A DNA stretch of 64,000 nt from Saccharina japonica (lineage: Eukaryota > Sar > Phaeophyceae > Laminariales > Laminariaceae). The notes below the pieces were generated by a model that was not told where the DNA came from, ran no database searches, and was given only the letters and a program-made list of their open reading frames with translations. The stretch lies in NCBI GenBank assembly GCA_008828725.1, contig MEHQ01002854.1, forward strand, positions 21,820-85,819, written 5' to 3'. The stretch's first letter is position 1, and every line of letters starts with the position of its first letter. Of this stretch, positions 32,311 to 44,622 are shown in pieces. The position numbers and the translations under genes were made by a program.

Positions 32311-33800
32311 TAACTGCGTTTCCTGTAGTTCAGTATGTAATCGACTGCCGGCACCCATGGGAACTCGAACCTCGAGTAACCCGAGGAGAAAATACCGTTT
32401 TCGAGCGTTTGCTTCGACCATTGACCTCATCTCCTCTGGCCTTGGATTCTTCGATGCTTTCGTCGCCAGAGACGCGCCCGCGCGCTGAGAGGGACACACT
32501 AGAAGCAGAGTTGACGCTTGAGTCTTAGTCGGAAGCATACTCGGTTAGCATTATCTTGTTTTTTTTCTATTTTCAGTTGTATAAGTAGAAGCCAGTCATA
32601 GAGCGTTGGACGATGGGGCATTCAGGAAACCCAAACAACCGGGTTGTCATCCTTCTGCGAAGAGCGCTGTACAGCTACTAATAGGTATCAGCGTTCAAAT
32701 ATTATGTTTTTTTGTGCGGGGAACGTGCCCTATTGTTGCTTATTCGTAGTCTGTCCGTTGTACTACTTACTATAGATCGGATTTAGTTTATTCCACATTT
32801 ATTGGTTTGTTGATTGAAGCATGTGGCATGACTGTGGATGTCGTCCCAGAGCAACTAGAGAAACTTCGACACATATTTTAGCTCGCAGATTCCCAGTATC
32901 CTGAGCGTGACGCGGAACAGGTTCTCGATTACGTCAGTAACAACTCCTGATCGAAGGAACTTCCACTGGATCTCTGAGTTAACGTATTGTCTTCCCCTGG
33001 ATATAATCTCTGCTGTTGCATGAGTAAGCACGCTTTTTTTAATCGTTTCCCAATATTGAACTGCTCGACACTGCTTTCATTTTCTCGAGCTATTCACTAC
33101 CTACAGTGTCTTCGAGGACGCCGTGCGCCCGCTGTACGATGCTGGCGTTCAGTAAGAGCACCTTATGTGATACCTTCACAGCTCACTCTTGATGTGTCAT
33201 CGCTTCTAGTGAAATGCGCGACCACGATTTGGGATCTGGTGTTTACGATGTGTATAGTCTCTTCTATGATACAGCAGCAGTAGTACTGTATAGTCTCTTC
33301 TATGACACAGCAGCAGTAGTACTGTAGTAGTATTAATAGTAGTCGTAGTAGTGCTGCTGCTCTCGTCGAGTCTCTGCTGTTGAACGCGAAAATATACCCA
33401 GTGTCTGTTTTTACTGCCGTATGACCTAGTCTGCTGCTGATGTAAATTGGCGTACCGTATTCTCCATAACACGACAACTGCCAGGAGATGATTTACTACC
33501 AAATACCGCAAGCCCAACAGAAGTATGAGTACATTGTGGTCATTGAACACGACCGTAAACTGGCTGGATAAATATAAACTCGGCGCTGCATCGTATTCAA
33601 GATACTGCTGTTTCAAATCATTTGATTGCCGAATAGCACCTACAAATCGAGTACTCAAATACAGACACATACTCCTCTTAATATAATAGGCCACGCATGC
33701 TTTGATAGAGGTAGTATTGTTTGGCTGGAACATTTCCTGATGATCGGGCTCCTTGACACACATTCGTCGGCATTCAACTTTTGCGTTCCAACATTATTAA
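32311..33800. other. No gene supported
   Basis: Contains a tandem duplication of about 42 bp at 33255-33335 (TATAGTCTCTTCTATGA ... CAGCAGCAGTAGTACTG). Frames at 33206-33763 are low-complexity. Sequence upstream of the pseudogene shows no Pmp or EGF homology. Confidence 0.4.
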
Positions 33801-34044
33801 TTTGTGCAGTCAGTCAGGCCATGGGATTGTCCATCTGGTATTATAGCACTTCCGTTTTTCTCCATAATCAGTGGGCAGGCTACTGCAGGTATAGAGGTCG
33901 TCAAGTTATCGCCCTCGGAAACGATATGGTGCACCTCTACCGTAGCGTGCATCAGTCGGAATCGCGTTTTCCTGCTTCGCGCTACGGAGGTAAAACCGTC
34001 TGTATGTTCGAAATTGAGGAAAAACTCACGTCAACGGAGCATTC

Positions 34045-36590
34045 ATGAAGTTGAAAGGCACCCGTCTCTCGATCTCTCGACCAACGCCGTCTTCGGTACC
34101 CATTCTATCCGAAACGCCACGGGTGGTCCTTGGTCGGATCGTAGTCAGGTTTTCGCGGAAGTTTCTCCTCGTGGTCTCCACGCTCGTTTCCTTCCTGATG
34201 GCCCCGATCATATTGGTCGCGGTGGTGTTTCTCGTCGGTGAGTTCGATGCCGTCGACATCACCCGCCAACCCGCGATTCACGAGTTTGCTTCGGCACGCA
34301 AAGCAATCCGGAACTTGTGCCTTGTACCGGAGACATGTTTGAAGGAGATACGCCATTCCGAAGATGGTGCCAACATGAACGCTTGGGATGTCACAATTGC
34401 GTTGGGGAATTGTTGCATCAGCGGTATTGACGTATAACAATGATGACGGAGGTTCTGGTCACGGCATGGGATTGACGGTGCCTTGAGCAAGATTGACCTG
34501 AAAAAGCATGCGGTCGCATTTTATCCGTCGTTGTCGGAGTCGGACAGGGTGTCGGCGTTGGACACACCATCATGCCTTGGGCACGAACGCTGCCAATGGA
34601 TATGGTCAGTATCTTCTTGGGGGTGTGCGAGATCCTCACTGTGCTGTTTAGTATTACGGGAGTCGAGTTTCCGTCTTCGTACTTGATTTGTTTGCCGTGG
34701 GTCAACGTCTTGAATTTCGACATGGAGTACATCCTATCAGCGCCGTGCGTGCTACCATCCGTGATTTTCTATGAACAACTGCTAGCTAGGACAATCACGC
34801 CGTTTGTGATAGCTGGCTGCCTGGTTCTGACGTACCACTTAGCGAATTAATAAGCGGGGGATGGGCGGCCGGGGTGATCGCCAAGAATGGTTCGTGGTCG
34901 AGACATGCGGCGGCCGGGCTGCTTCGATTGCTTAGTAAATTATATCGGTTCAATCTATCGCTTGAGTAAAGGCGACTGGCAGGTGGAGTGATGTGCATTA
35001 TCAGTAGGAAGCAGGTAGAGTATCGCCCCGGTTCAGGATCCACTTCCGTAGCACGCGCATATGGGTGGCGGTTTTATGCGTATGCGATCTTGGCGACGGG
35101 AGGGGACCCTGGCCGAGCCAAAGCCAGATCCGCGGAAATGACATTTGTACAATACACAACTACGGTAACCGTGCGAGGGTTTGGCGGTGTATGGACTATC
35201 GATGGCGGGGGTGTATCTTGCGTCCCTCACAGTCAAACAGTTGGGCATATGGCACTCAGTATTTACACCTGACCTGTGTACTTTCTAGAAGATTCTACTC
35301 GCTACAAAGGCAATATTAAACAAGGGTAATATATCACAACCCTGCTCTCACCGTTTAATCGGTCGCTACCATATATGCACTACGAGTATAGGATAAGTAG
35401 TCGCTCCTCATCTCTACGGACACTGCCGTATTTCGGTCATGTCAATCAAAGGTGCTCACGTCGGCCTCTTCGGTGGCGATGAAGGCCTTCCCTTGCGACG
35501 ATGCCGTCGTCGAGAGGAAAATCAACCCCAGGGTAGACCACAGTATATCGTGTGGAGCGAGTTCGCACATGTTCTTCAAACCCTACGCGGGTCTCATAAT
35601 CTTTATTAACAAGCCATTATGTACGGTGTGTCGCCATGCTGACGCTCGTTGTGTCACTGCATTCGGATAGGATGCGCCCAAACCTTCATTACATATGTGT
35701 TAGCTTATACTTGCACAGGCCTTTACGGGCCAATTCATTTCGCGTCGTTACAGGTGTCCTTTCACCTAACCTCTCCCGACCTTTGTCTGGCGGTTGTGAA
35801 GGTGTACCCGATTGGTATCCCCGTCCTGCACTTTGTTGCGCTCTGGAGAAAGCAGCAATTTCAAACAAACCTTGAACTGTCTTCGTTGACGAATCCGTGA
35901 CCTAGGTTAATGGCGAAGATGCAACGGGTGACGACGACTTAGGTAGATGAAACGGTACCCCTTCTTCGATACCATTGACCATGTCAAATGGCCGAGCGAC
36001 AACATGGTGGTCCCCTCAAGAGGTTCAAGAGCTGGACGATAGAGTGAAGGCACGGAGTGAGCATCCAGAGCTTATTCCTTTGGGGTTTATGTGGAGACAC
36101 TACGGTGGGTGTTAGAGGGGTACGACGGGCGCCTTCCGCCCGGTACCTGGTTTTTGTGGCCGGTCCATGATGTAGGTTGCTTTACAGCACTCTCTATTCC
36201 TAAACGATATATTTCGGTGCGCCTCGATATTTTCACTATAGCAGCTCGAGCACATTAAATATCGGGTTGAAATTTGCACTCATAGTACATGTATCTGAAA
36301 GGCGTTTCTGCTGACATCCAACCGATGTTTAATTTGAAGTAGGTATAGCCCCTTCATTTGCTTATCCACCTTTGATTCGTACCCAAGGTCCAACTTGTTC
36401 TACTACGAGGTGGTCGAGTGCGGCCGGAGCATACGTCGGATGGAAGTACTCGTTTTCATCGCACCGCGCAGCGCAATACAAGCTGCCGCGGCTTGTATTC
36501 TTCGCCTTAGCTAGTATGTTGGCGTTCGGGGTTCTTCGGCTCCAAGTGGACCGTGCAGACGCGTGGTTCTATCGCCTGGGTGATATGTGA
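34045..36590 (+). pseudogene. Broken copy of the C-terminal membrane half of the gene A/B family
   Basis: Plus-strand, opposite to genes A and B. Pieces align in order with gene B: first TM (LLVVSTLVSFLMAPIILVAV, from 34165), second to third TM (FSITGVEFPSSYLICLPWV ... LVLTYHLAN, 34620-34850), exon 6 (35452-35600, acceptor CAAAG/GTGCTCACG kept), exon 7 (35795-35880, VYPIGIPVLHFVALW, and 36020-36115, EVQELDDRVKARSEHPELIP), and exon 8 (36385-36590, FYYEVVECGRS ... WFYRLGDM). Two stops follow LAN at about 34848, the exon 6 donor is gone, and exon 8 is shifted in frame internally. No Pmp part or exon 9 is seen. It is an old inverted partial duplicate or the relic of a third gene. Confidence 0.8.
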
Positions 36591-36599
36591 AGCTGTATT

Positions 36600-37395
36600 C
36601 GTAATACGTTAGACGGATACGTTTGGGTCAGGTTTCCGGTACATGAGCGTCAGCGAGTTGCATCGTGTCGAAGACAGCAGCTGTGCTATCGGTCCTGTGC
36701 AATAGACAATGACACGTTGTAACCTTAAACAACCCGTGCCTAGCCTGGGGACATTGGCATCATAAGCTCACGATCGACCATCTTCGTAATCCATCCGGTT
36801 TTTGGTTTCAGGCGCATAGCAGTTATGTATACCAACTTATCATCGGGGTGGGATAACCCCCCTGGCCACGAGCTGCTGATATCACCAGGAATGTTCAGGC
36901 TATTTTCCCCACAACAAGGCGCATTGTAACATGACTAGACGAGAAGGGCACGCACATCTTTGAAGCCAAGCAACACTGACTCAAGCACGGTGTTTTAACC
37001 AACCGAACCACCCAATAGGTCGTCAGTGTACGGAAAGAAAAAATCATATATTCACCAACATGATCAGACAGGCAGCGTTATAAAAAGTCAATTATCATGC
37101 TATGTGGCAAGGAACAAACTTGTTGCTATAACTACGTGATTAATGCTTCGAACCCCCCCCAGCTTTTTAAGTACGTAAATGGTTAGGGTACTATAAAATA
37201 ATCTAAGCCATATCATACCTGCACCTACTTCGCTTTTGAGGTGGGGAACGAAGGGATGGAGGGAAGAAAGGAAGGGCGCACACGCAAACACAGTTTTCCA
37301 TTGTTTTTCGTTTTTATTCTCAATAATAGCCCACACTCCATCCAATCTACGTTTCGCACATTCCACACACCACGATTTGTACTTTCCAACATATA
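36600..37395. other. No gene supported
   Basis: No exon 9 match to the family is found after the pseudogene, and no repeat is recognised. Confidence 0.4.
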
Positions 37396-37835
37396 ACAGC
37401 CGATTTTCGTACTTGAGAATTGCCTTTCCGACGAGAATGAAAATCGGAAATATTGGTTTTTGAATTGTAAGAGATGTACTTCCCCTACAGTCATTTTTTC
37501 ACTGTAAACTATTGTCAGTTGTGACACCCGTCGACGACAAAAAAATAAACGAAATCGGTATCGACAGTCTCAAGATATCGAGGATCCCAGAAAATCTGTA
37601 TTTATGGGCGAGGGACCTCGCTCATCACTGCAAGTTCCCTTAAATCCTTGGAGTTTCGAGTCTGTTAAGGCCGAGTTCATTCTTTTTTCGTGGATCGATA
37701 CCTACCATCGAGGAACATATTTTCTAGGTCAAATTTTGATCGTGAGCGAAATACAACTCTAAAAAAAGAACAAAGTACTAAAACCGATTTTCATTCTCAT
37801 CGGAAAGGCAATTATCAATTAGGAAAATCGGCTGT
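37396..37835. mobile_element. ACAGCCGATTTTC palindromic MITE, full copy 3
   Basis: 440 bp with the same inverted ends as copy 1, flanked by CATAT on each side (37390-37394 and 37836-37840), a likely 5-bp target duplication. The inside is nearly collinear with copy 1. Confidence 0.85.
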
Positions 37836-38059
37836 CATATGATCAACCATGAGGAACATACGAATATGTACGGCAGTAGTGTGCTCTCGGTTACACCTGG
37901 TAACCTGGTAACACATAGTATACATACTTTACGGTATGCATGGGGAGTCGGTCGCCCCGATGATCTTCTATCCGTACCCTTGAATGCTACTGAGAGTTGA
38001 TCTCGACTTTGGGGCTTATTTGCAAACGTAAAACTAGAATGGAATCAACTGCTGAGAGT

Positions 38060-38235
38060 AGCGCAGGTAGGCGCAATTCGATGCGAATCGACGAGGGAAG
38101 AAAGGGCTGGCGTTTGCTCGCGATAAATATACAAGCCACGAACCTTAGTGGGGGAGGAGGGAGAAGAGCCTACTTTGTGACCATGTTAGGATCTCAGTTA
38201 CGACTACTGCAGGAAGGAGAGAGAAAATGAAGGAC
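38060..38235 (+). repeat. Purine-rich dispersed repeat
   Basis: CGACGAGGGAAGAAAGGGCT, then GGGGGAGGAGGGAGAAGAGC, CTACTTTGTGACC and CAGTTACGACT. It is closest to the reversed copy at 19590-19700 and also matches 52905-53045. A TGCTGTCTGTATATAAAC box at about 38403 recurs at about 40181. Confidence 0.6.
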
Positions 38236-39098
38236 GAAGATATTAAATGGGATGGGGATAAAATATAAACAAAATGGGGGTACAGCACAACCTCAGAATC
38301 AGAAGACCCTCCGCACGCAGAGTATTACGTTTCATATCTTGGTACACAAAATCAGAGAGCACAGCGGTATTTTAACCATCCCTAATATTAATTATAGTCG
38401 TTGTGCTGCTGTCTGTATATAAACGTGGTGAGGATTGAGCGTAACGACCAAAACGAAATGAAAGCTCAATCTGTAGTTTGTGGCAGTTCGGAAGAAGAGC
38501 GGGGATGGGGCTGTGGTTCCAGGATCTGGTTATTCGTAGCAGACAAAGCTCTCAGCGGTCAGTGCTTTCCAGGTAGGACGGAACAGGGAAGCACAGACCG
38601 ACGGGGCAGGAAGAACAAAACATCCTTAGATAGGTGGCGCTCGATCGGTATTCAGTCAGACGACTGGTGAGCGCAAACTCTTTAGTTTTATTCCATGTCT
38701 CTACCGGTGGCGCCCAGGAGCCGGGATACACCGACTACGGTACAGGAGAAGAAGGAACAACAACACCTAGAGACCAGCTCGCGATAAGAGGCCGGACCAG
38801 CAGCGCGGTGTTGCTGCCAACGGTATGTGGACTATGGATAGAGCAAACAGCGTTAACAAAGTTATCGACGCGGTCAGGGGCGCGAGTAGACATGACGCTA
38901 CGCAACCCGAGATTGGGCTAGGGTACCCAAGGGTTAGGGAAGAACGCAACGCGGGAAGGCGGGAAAAAATAGTATTTAGTGCGAGGTCGTCAGGGCTGAT
39001 CTAGCCAGACTACGTACACAAATTTCAAGTGGTATAAACAGAAATTCCATCCCATATCGCGTATGGGAAATGTCACTATTAACATATATGAATGTTAA

Positions 39099-39820
39099 GG
39101 GGCCTCTTCGGTAAACAAATCTAAGAGCAAATAAAAAATAAATTCGTTTTTTGTTTTTCAGTTGCCATACTATTTCTGGTATAATTTCTACCCTTTCATG
39201 ACTCCCTACGGAAAACGACCTTTGTCCAGTTATAATGCTCGGGTTGCCGACATGCGAGTAGTTTTAGAGAGCTTAGGGCATGATTAACATTTGTGTCTTA
39301 GGAGGCATATTTATCAGACGCGTGTTTCATCACGAGCAGTGCCTCTTACTCGAAAACGACTCGCCATACGCCTGGTACCCAAGATGAATTTGAAAAATGA
39401 CAGTTTCTCCGGCTGCTGATACTGTTTTAACTCAGATTTTCGACGAGGACGCCAAGCACTAGTAGGTGAACCTACATGGACCTTTAGTTTGGCCGTCCGT
39501 AGCGTCCTACGTGGCCATAGCAGAGTGTAGATACTAAACAGGAGCTCCGAAACGATCATCGAGTCGTATTCGAGTATGAGGCACCTTTTGTGATGGAAAA
39601 CGCGCCAGATCGATACACCAATCGACACACATAGGTTGACCATACCCTGGGCTCTCCAAAACTACTCACATGTCGGCAACCCGAGCATTATCACTGGAGA
39701 AATGTCGTTTTCCGTAGGGGGTCATGAAAAGGTAGAATTATTCCAGGAACAGTATGGCAACTGAAAAAAAAACGGATTTCTTCTTTATTTACTCTTAAAT
39801 GTTTTGATCGAAGAGGCCCC
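39099..39820. mobile_element. Long-inverted-repeat TTAA element, copy 1
   Basis: 722 bp between TTAA at 39095-39098 and 39821-39824. The ends are GGGGCCTCTTCGG and CGAAGAGGCCCC. Arms share GTTGCCATACTATTTCTGG and CCCTACGGAAAACGAC. The centre matches the copies at 53230 and 54500 (CGACTCGCCATACGCCTGGT, a TCCTACGTGGCCA box). No transposase frame. TTAA is the target of piggyBac and Kolobok types. Confidence 0.8.
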
Positions 39821-40469
39821 TTAAAGCATGCATGCACCGACATCATATATCGTTGCGTGGTACCAAAGGCTAATCTATTACAAATTGATGAGGTATGAAC
39901 CAGGAACCGATCTTGGAAGCCGAGAGCAACTCAGCGAGACGCCAGCCCATTTGGGACAAGGATATGGTCATTACTTATTCAACCATGGCGATGCCGAAAA
40001 ATTGATGACGTTGGATCTTGTACCGCGGCACATTTCAGAATATTTATGTTTGATACCTACCCAGCCATGGTCGACATGCACAAACCCGCACGGAGCTTGG
40101 CTACGCGATAGGTTTAGGAACAAGCGCGTTTGATGCTGGAAAACGTCCTACTTTTCTCCATACTATTGATACTCGTTGTACTGCTGTCTGTATATAAACA
40201 TATATAGGTGCTATTATCTGTTTTGTACTCTTCCGCTTTTCAATATTGGATATTAACAACTCCGATCGAGCAGGCATCCCCGGTGGAATGACAGGTAAAT
40301 ATCGTCACTGTTAGAGTCAAGGTCGTGGGTTGGAGTCCAACCGAGTGCATACTCGTATGTACTCGTTGGGACATATTCTCGCAAAAATATTTTGAGTAGC
40401 GGAAAGCGCGAGAGCGTGATTTCGCAAAATTCGATGAAAGTTGACGAGCGTTGGGCATGCTGAACCTTC

Positions 40470-40560
40470 TGCGGGATAAAAACCAACGCACGAACGGAGG
40501 AAGAAGAGCCTGCTTTGTGACCCCGGATTTGAGATTCAACTACGAACGAGGAAAATATAC
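40470..40560 (+). repeat. Purine-rich dispersed repeat, diverged copy
   Basis: GGAGGAAGAAGAGCCTGCTT, then TGTGACCCCGG and a GAGATTCAACTACGA box. Distant relative of 38060-38235. Confidence 0.5.
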
Positions 40561-40593
40561 ATTATCTTGTTTTTTTGCTGGTGTCCCATGATA

Positions 40594-41590
40594 ATTCTCG
40601 AAGGCTTCCATGGGCTCCCACGGGTTCTCACGCGGGCTCCCGTGGGCACCCGCGTGGGCTTCCGCGGTAGACTGCGGGATCTCATGTGTTTCCCAAATAG
40701 TGGCTGTCGGCTGCCGCCGGATACCACGGGGGGTGTCGTACGACCGCCCGTTATTTCCCCGAGATTCCCGGAGGAAGTCCCGCGCGGGTTTTCCCCGCGG
40801 GACGTTCCCACGGGATCCCATTGCATATTGTTGGGTTTTCCCATGGGATTCCGCGGGGTGCCGTGTCATGCCTTATCCGAGCAAGCTGAACCCACTTGCC
40901 ATCCACTATTGAACAATTGTAAATGACAACCCTAGCCCTCAATAGCACCATCCCACGTGTTGCCACGGCCAGCCGCGCGCGGCATCTAACCGTTTTTCCG
41001 GCGGTGTTTCACGGACTCCCGTGCGCTCCCGCAGTCTTCCGCATGGGCCCGCGTGGGATCCCACGGGATCCCGTGGGTTTCTAACCCTAACCCTAACCTT
41101 ACCACGGGGTCCTACGCGGCCTCCCGCGGGATCCCTGGCGCTAGTTAGTAGGATCTCGAGGGTACACGACGGGATACCACGCGGCATCCCACGGGATACC
41201 GTTGGATCCCACGCGGCATGCCGCGGGATTCTGTGGAACTCCACGCGGCCGCGGGTTACTGCGACAGATCTAGCGTACTATCCCGCGTGATCCTGCTTGG
41301 AAATAGTTTTAAAACTCGCGTGTAAGTCGTGTCCATAATGGGAATGATTATAACTCAGGACTCGCCACGTGGTTTCCGGTGGAATTCCCATGGGTTACAG
41401 TGGGATTCCCATGGACTACCGTGGGATAAGGTATATACCTAATCGTGGGAAGCCGTGACCTTCCTTGCGGGACTTCACGGCTTCCCACTGTCTCACATGT
41501 ATGTTTCCGCGGGAGCCCATGGAGTATCACGTAAGCTCCCGTGGGACACCACGGGACACCACGGGGCTCCCCGTGGGCCACCGCTGGAAT
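40594..41590. repeat. CCCACGGGATCCC-type degenerate minisatellite
   Basis: About 1 kb dense in CCACGGGATCCC, CCGTGGGA and CGCGGGAT variants on both strands, many self-complementary. An interstitial telomere-like CTAACCCTAACCCTAACC lies at 41081-41098. Frames of Gly/Arg/Pro-rich peptide here are artefacts. Confidence 0.75.
41081..41098 (+). repeat. Short telomere-like repeat
   Basis: Nearly three exact CCCTAA units inside the GC-rich minisatellite. Far too short for a chromosome end. Confidence 0.7.
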
Positions 41591-44421
41591 TCAGAGCAAT
41601 GTCAGACATTGCCGATCTGCCGGCAAGGTGTCTCTCCGAACGGCCAAAAATGCTGTAAGTGGGTTGTCTAGATGCGTGCACCAGGAAAGTTAATAGGACT
41701 TGAGCTCGCATCTCTGCCCAACGAAACCAGGGTTGTCAGACACTACACGACCCACGGGGTTGTTGTAACGTTGGCCGTTTTCAATTTCGATACTTGAATC
41801 GCTGGTTGTGTCAATCCCCCTGTACTCGTTTGTACCAAAAGTGAGTGGAATCGCGCCGCGTCGTTGTTCGACTGCAGGATCAGGAGGGTCAGAGACTGGC
41901 ACCTCGCTGCTGGAGGCTTAGTTTTTGCTGCGGCAGCTTGATGCCGCCTCCTAAGGTCAGAGGGACCACTTGAGACGCTGCAGCTTGTCGTGGGGTGCCT
42001 TGTCGAGGGATAACGGGCTGGTGTTCGAAGTCGATCCTTGATCTACTCGGTTGAGAGTTTGGTGGTACATCTCTCTCTCTTAGCGAATCTGGGCGGACGA
42101 AAGCCCTACCTGTGAAGGGCGAGGCCATTTTCCTTGCCGATTGCTCTCCTTGAACCCTCTACTAGAGTACAGTAGCCACGCGAAATATCACGTGCACTCC
42201 TTTTCCCTAGGTCGAGCACAAGTTGAGCCTAAAAGCAACATAATCTGCATGCATTTTCCGCCCTAATCCACGAAACGATATGGGTGACATGTTTGTGCGA
42301 AGACTAGTAACTTGTGAGTTTGGTACAGCAGTACAAGCACCGAACAAGTACGGGGGGATTGACACCACCGGCGGCGCAATCATCGGAATTGAAAACGGCA
42401 AAAAATGTCAAAAGGCGACACAATGAAATGTAATTGTTATACTCTCAATTTCAGACATTTGCCAATATTTTTTTACAAAATAAGGAAAAAAAAAAAAACC
42501 ATACCCCAATAAAAAAAATAAAAAAACAAAAAAAAAAAGACAAAAAAAGTAATACATCCATATTCCGATTGTAGTCACTCGGCCAAGTGACCACTCTATT
42601 GCGATGCAGTTGTGAGTTGGTATGAGTTAGGGGTTGCTATGCTTCGCCATGGGAATGTTTGTTACGCTGCGCCAACAAAAACAAATCGATTCAAATCTGA
42701 AGTAAGGTGCAGAGCCATTCAACCGGGTGGCCTTATCACTACCGGAGTACCAGTCGGTAAGCCCGACATACTAAAAAACAGTTCGCTTGAGGCATCGGCA
42801 TTCTGATCGATGGAGATATTGTGCAAATGTATGTCTCTACAACTATGAAACCGCCAAAACCACCATACCATGTGCCTTATAGCACTTTATCACTAAAGCC
42901 CAAATATCAACACGGAAGTCTATGAATCTCTCAGTTTGAAGAATATGGCTCTCTAACTTCAGGTTCCAACACGCAAACGAATATACCAAGTACATAATGA
43001 ATACCTAGCACATATCTGCATTCACTGACAGTAAAGACGTATCAAGTGCTTGAATGCTAAAAACCATCTAACAGCATGACGTTATACCTACACGAAGTAT
43101 ATGGTAGTAACTGTGAACCCGTAAACCTAAACCCAGACCCAGCTAACCATAGAGCTCTCCGAGTATATGCTACATTGAAGCCACAGCATGTTGATTCGTG
43201 ACGGAGTATGTATGGTACGAGCGTCAGCTTGGAAACGGTCAAGTTCAAAACTATATTTATATTGAAAACCCATAAGCAAGAGAAACTAACAACAGTAGGC
43301 CAGGTTGTCACGATAGCCCTGCGACAGCCGGCCGTCGACGACCAACGGCTAGACCAGAATGTATGGAACATTCATGCAGCAAGTCAGAACCGTTTTGAGT
43401 CTTGCGGCGGCCCACACACACATCGAAACGTAGACTAATGCACTCGGAATAAACAGGCCAGACCACCTCTACCCCGGCCATTACCGCACTATTCCCCCCA
43501 TACTTCGCCGTACGGCTCGTGGTATGTCCCTCAGCCAAAAGAGGCATACGCATATCACCAAGAGCTTCGACTTGTGGTCGTTTGTGGAAACGGGTTATAC
43601 AAAGTGGACGCTAGCTGGATGAATACTGCAGACGTCCTCGAGGAGAACATATTACCGAACGAAACCCAGGGTCGATAAGGGCCATCGAGACGCCATTGCT
43701 GTTAAAAGGTTCCCTCCTTGCTGGCGACCAAAAGCGACTCTTTGTGCCTTTTTTCAGCGAATAGTATACATTGAAACACGAATCAAAGTCTGAACGCAAG
43801 CTACGTAGCCTGAAATCCATAAACGTCCGGCTTCACGAGCACTCTGGTTCGAGCTCCGGCAATGAAAACCGATTTCCTTTACTTTTAGCAACATAAGTCG
43901 CTAAACGACAGCCCAAGGCAATTCAAAATTAGCATTATTACCGTATCACAGCACACGGTAATCAACGTACTATCGCAAGACAAAGACGCACACTGCGCAG
44001 TCCGTTCAGCAGCATCCCACCCGATTTACGCGCTGAACCCGTCGCCCACGACAGCGGCTGCAGCTGTTCCATTCGCCAACCTTCCCTTTGTCAGCTTTGT
44101 TTCGAAGCACGGTGATCGATAACAATTGCGAGAGACACCTTGTATCAATACCCCTCTACGCCCAGACGCTTGCTATTGTTTCCTTTCTACGACGTTAGTT
44201 CGTGCCAGTGTTTATGCCCCCGCTCTATCACTACACGTAGGCATGCTTGCTGGTAGAGCTATCCAATGATTCGTCCACGGGTCATGCCCGTCAACCACAT
44301 CACGCTGCACCTACGCCGGGCGGCGACCAAACGGGTCGGACAGAGACAGATGTCAAGGACATCGGAGCTCTTCCACTGCGTGCGTTGGCGGCGTATCGTT
44401 CGTTTGTGCATAAGGTCGTTG
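41591..44421. other. Region downstream of gene B; no gene supported
   Basis: An A-rich tract at 42480-42552 is the only landmark. Small frames at 42612-42806, 43057-43371 and 44247-44477 lack motifs; the last overlaps gene B exon 9 in antisense. Confidence 0.4.
42480..42552 (+). repeat. A-rich tract
   Basis: Poly(A) with a few interruptions. It may be a retroposon tail or slippage. Confidence 0.85.
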
Positions 44422-44622
44422 TCATGGTGAAGGAGCTTCTTCCCCGCGGGAGTCGTCCACCGACTGCTGCACGGTGAACCAGGAGCTTGTGACAACAGCG
44501 ACGACCAGCAAGACGTTGACCGCGACCAAAATACCCCCAAACGTTTCGCGGTTGCCCCTTTCTCCAACGTCCACTTTGATCAGTAACGCCAGGAAGTTGC
44601 TCAAGAAAATGATCACACAGCC
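44422..44622 (-). CDS. Gene B exon 9: last two hydrophobic segments and stop
   Basis: Acceptor CCCACAG/GGCTGTGTG in phase 0. It encodes GCVIIFLSNFLALLIKVDVG and then FGGILVAVNVLLVVAVV, ending EEAPSP and TGA. A further donor before this stop cannot be excluded. Confidence 0.75.
   Translation of the reverse strand, partial: GCVIIFLSNFLALLIKVDVGERGNRETFGGILVAVNVLLVVAVVTSSWFTVQQSVDDSRGEEAPSP

Noticed and set aside
32016-32528. Repeat protein GQPTDSPRAAHGQPT
   Set aside because: Read-through of a minisatellite with no start or splice context; the opposite strand is equally open.
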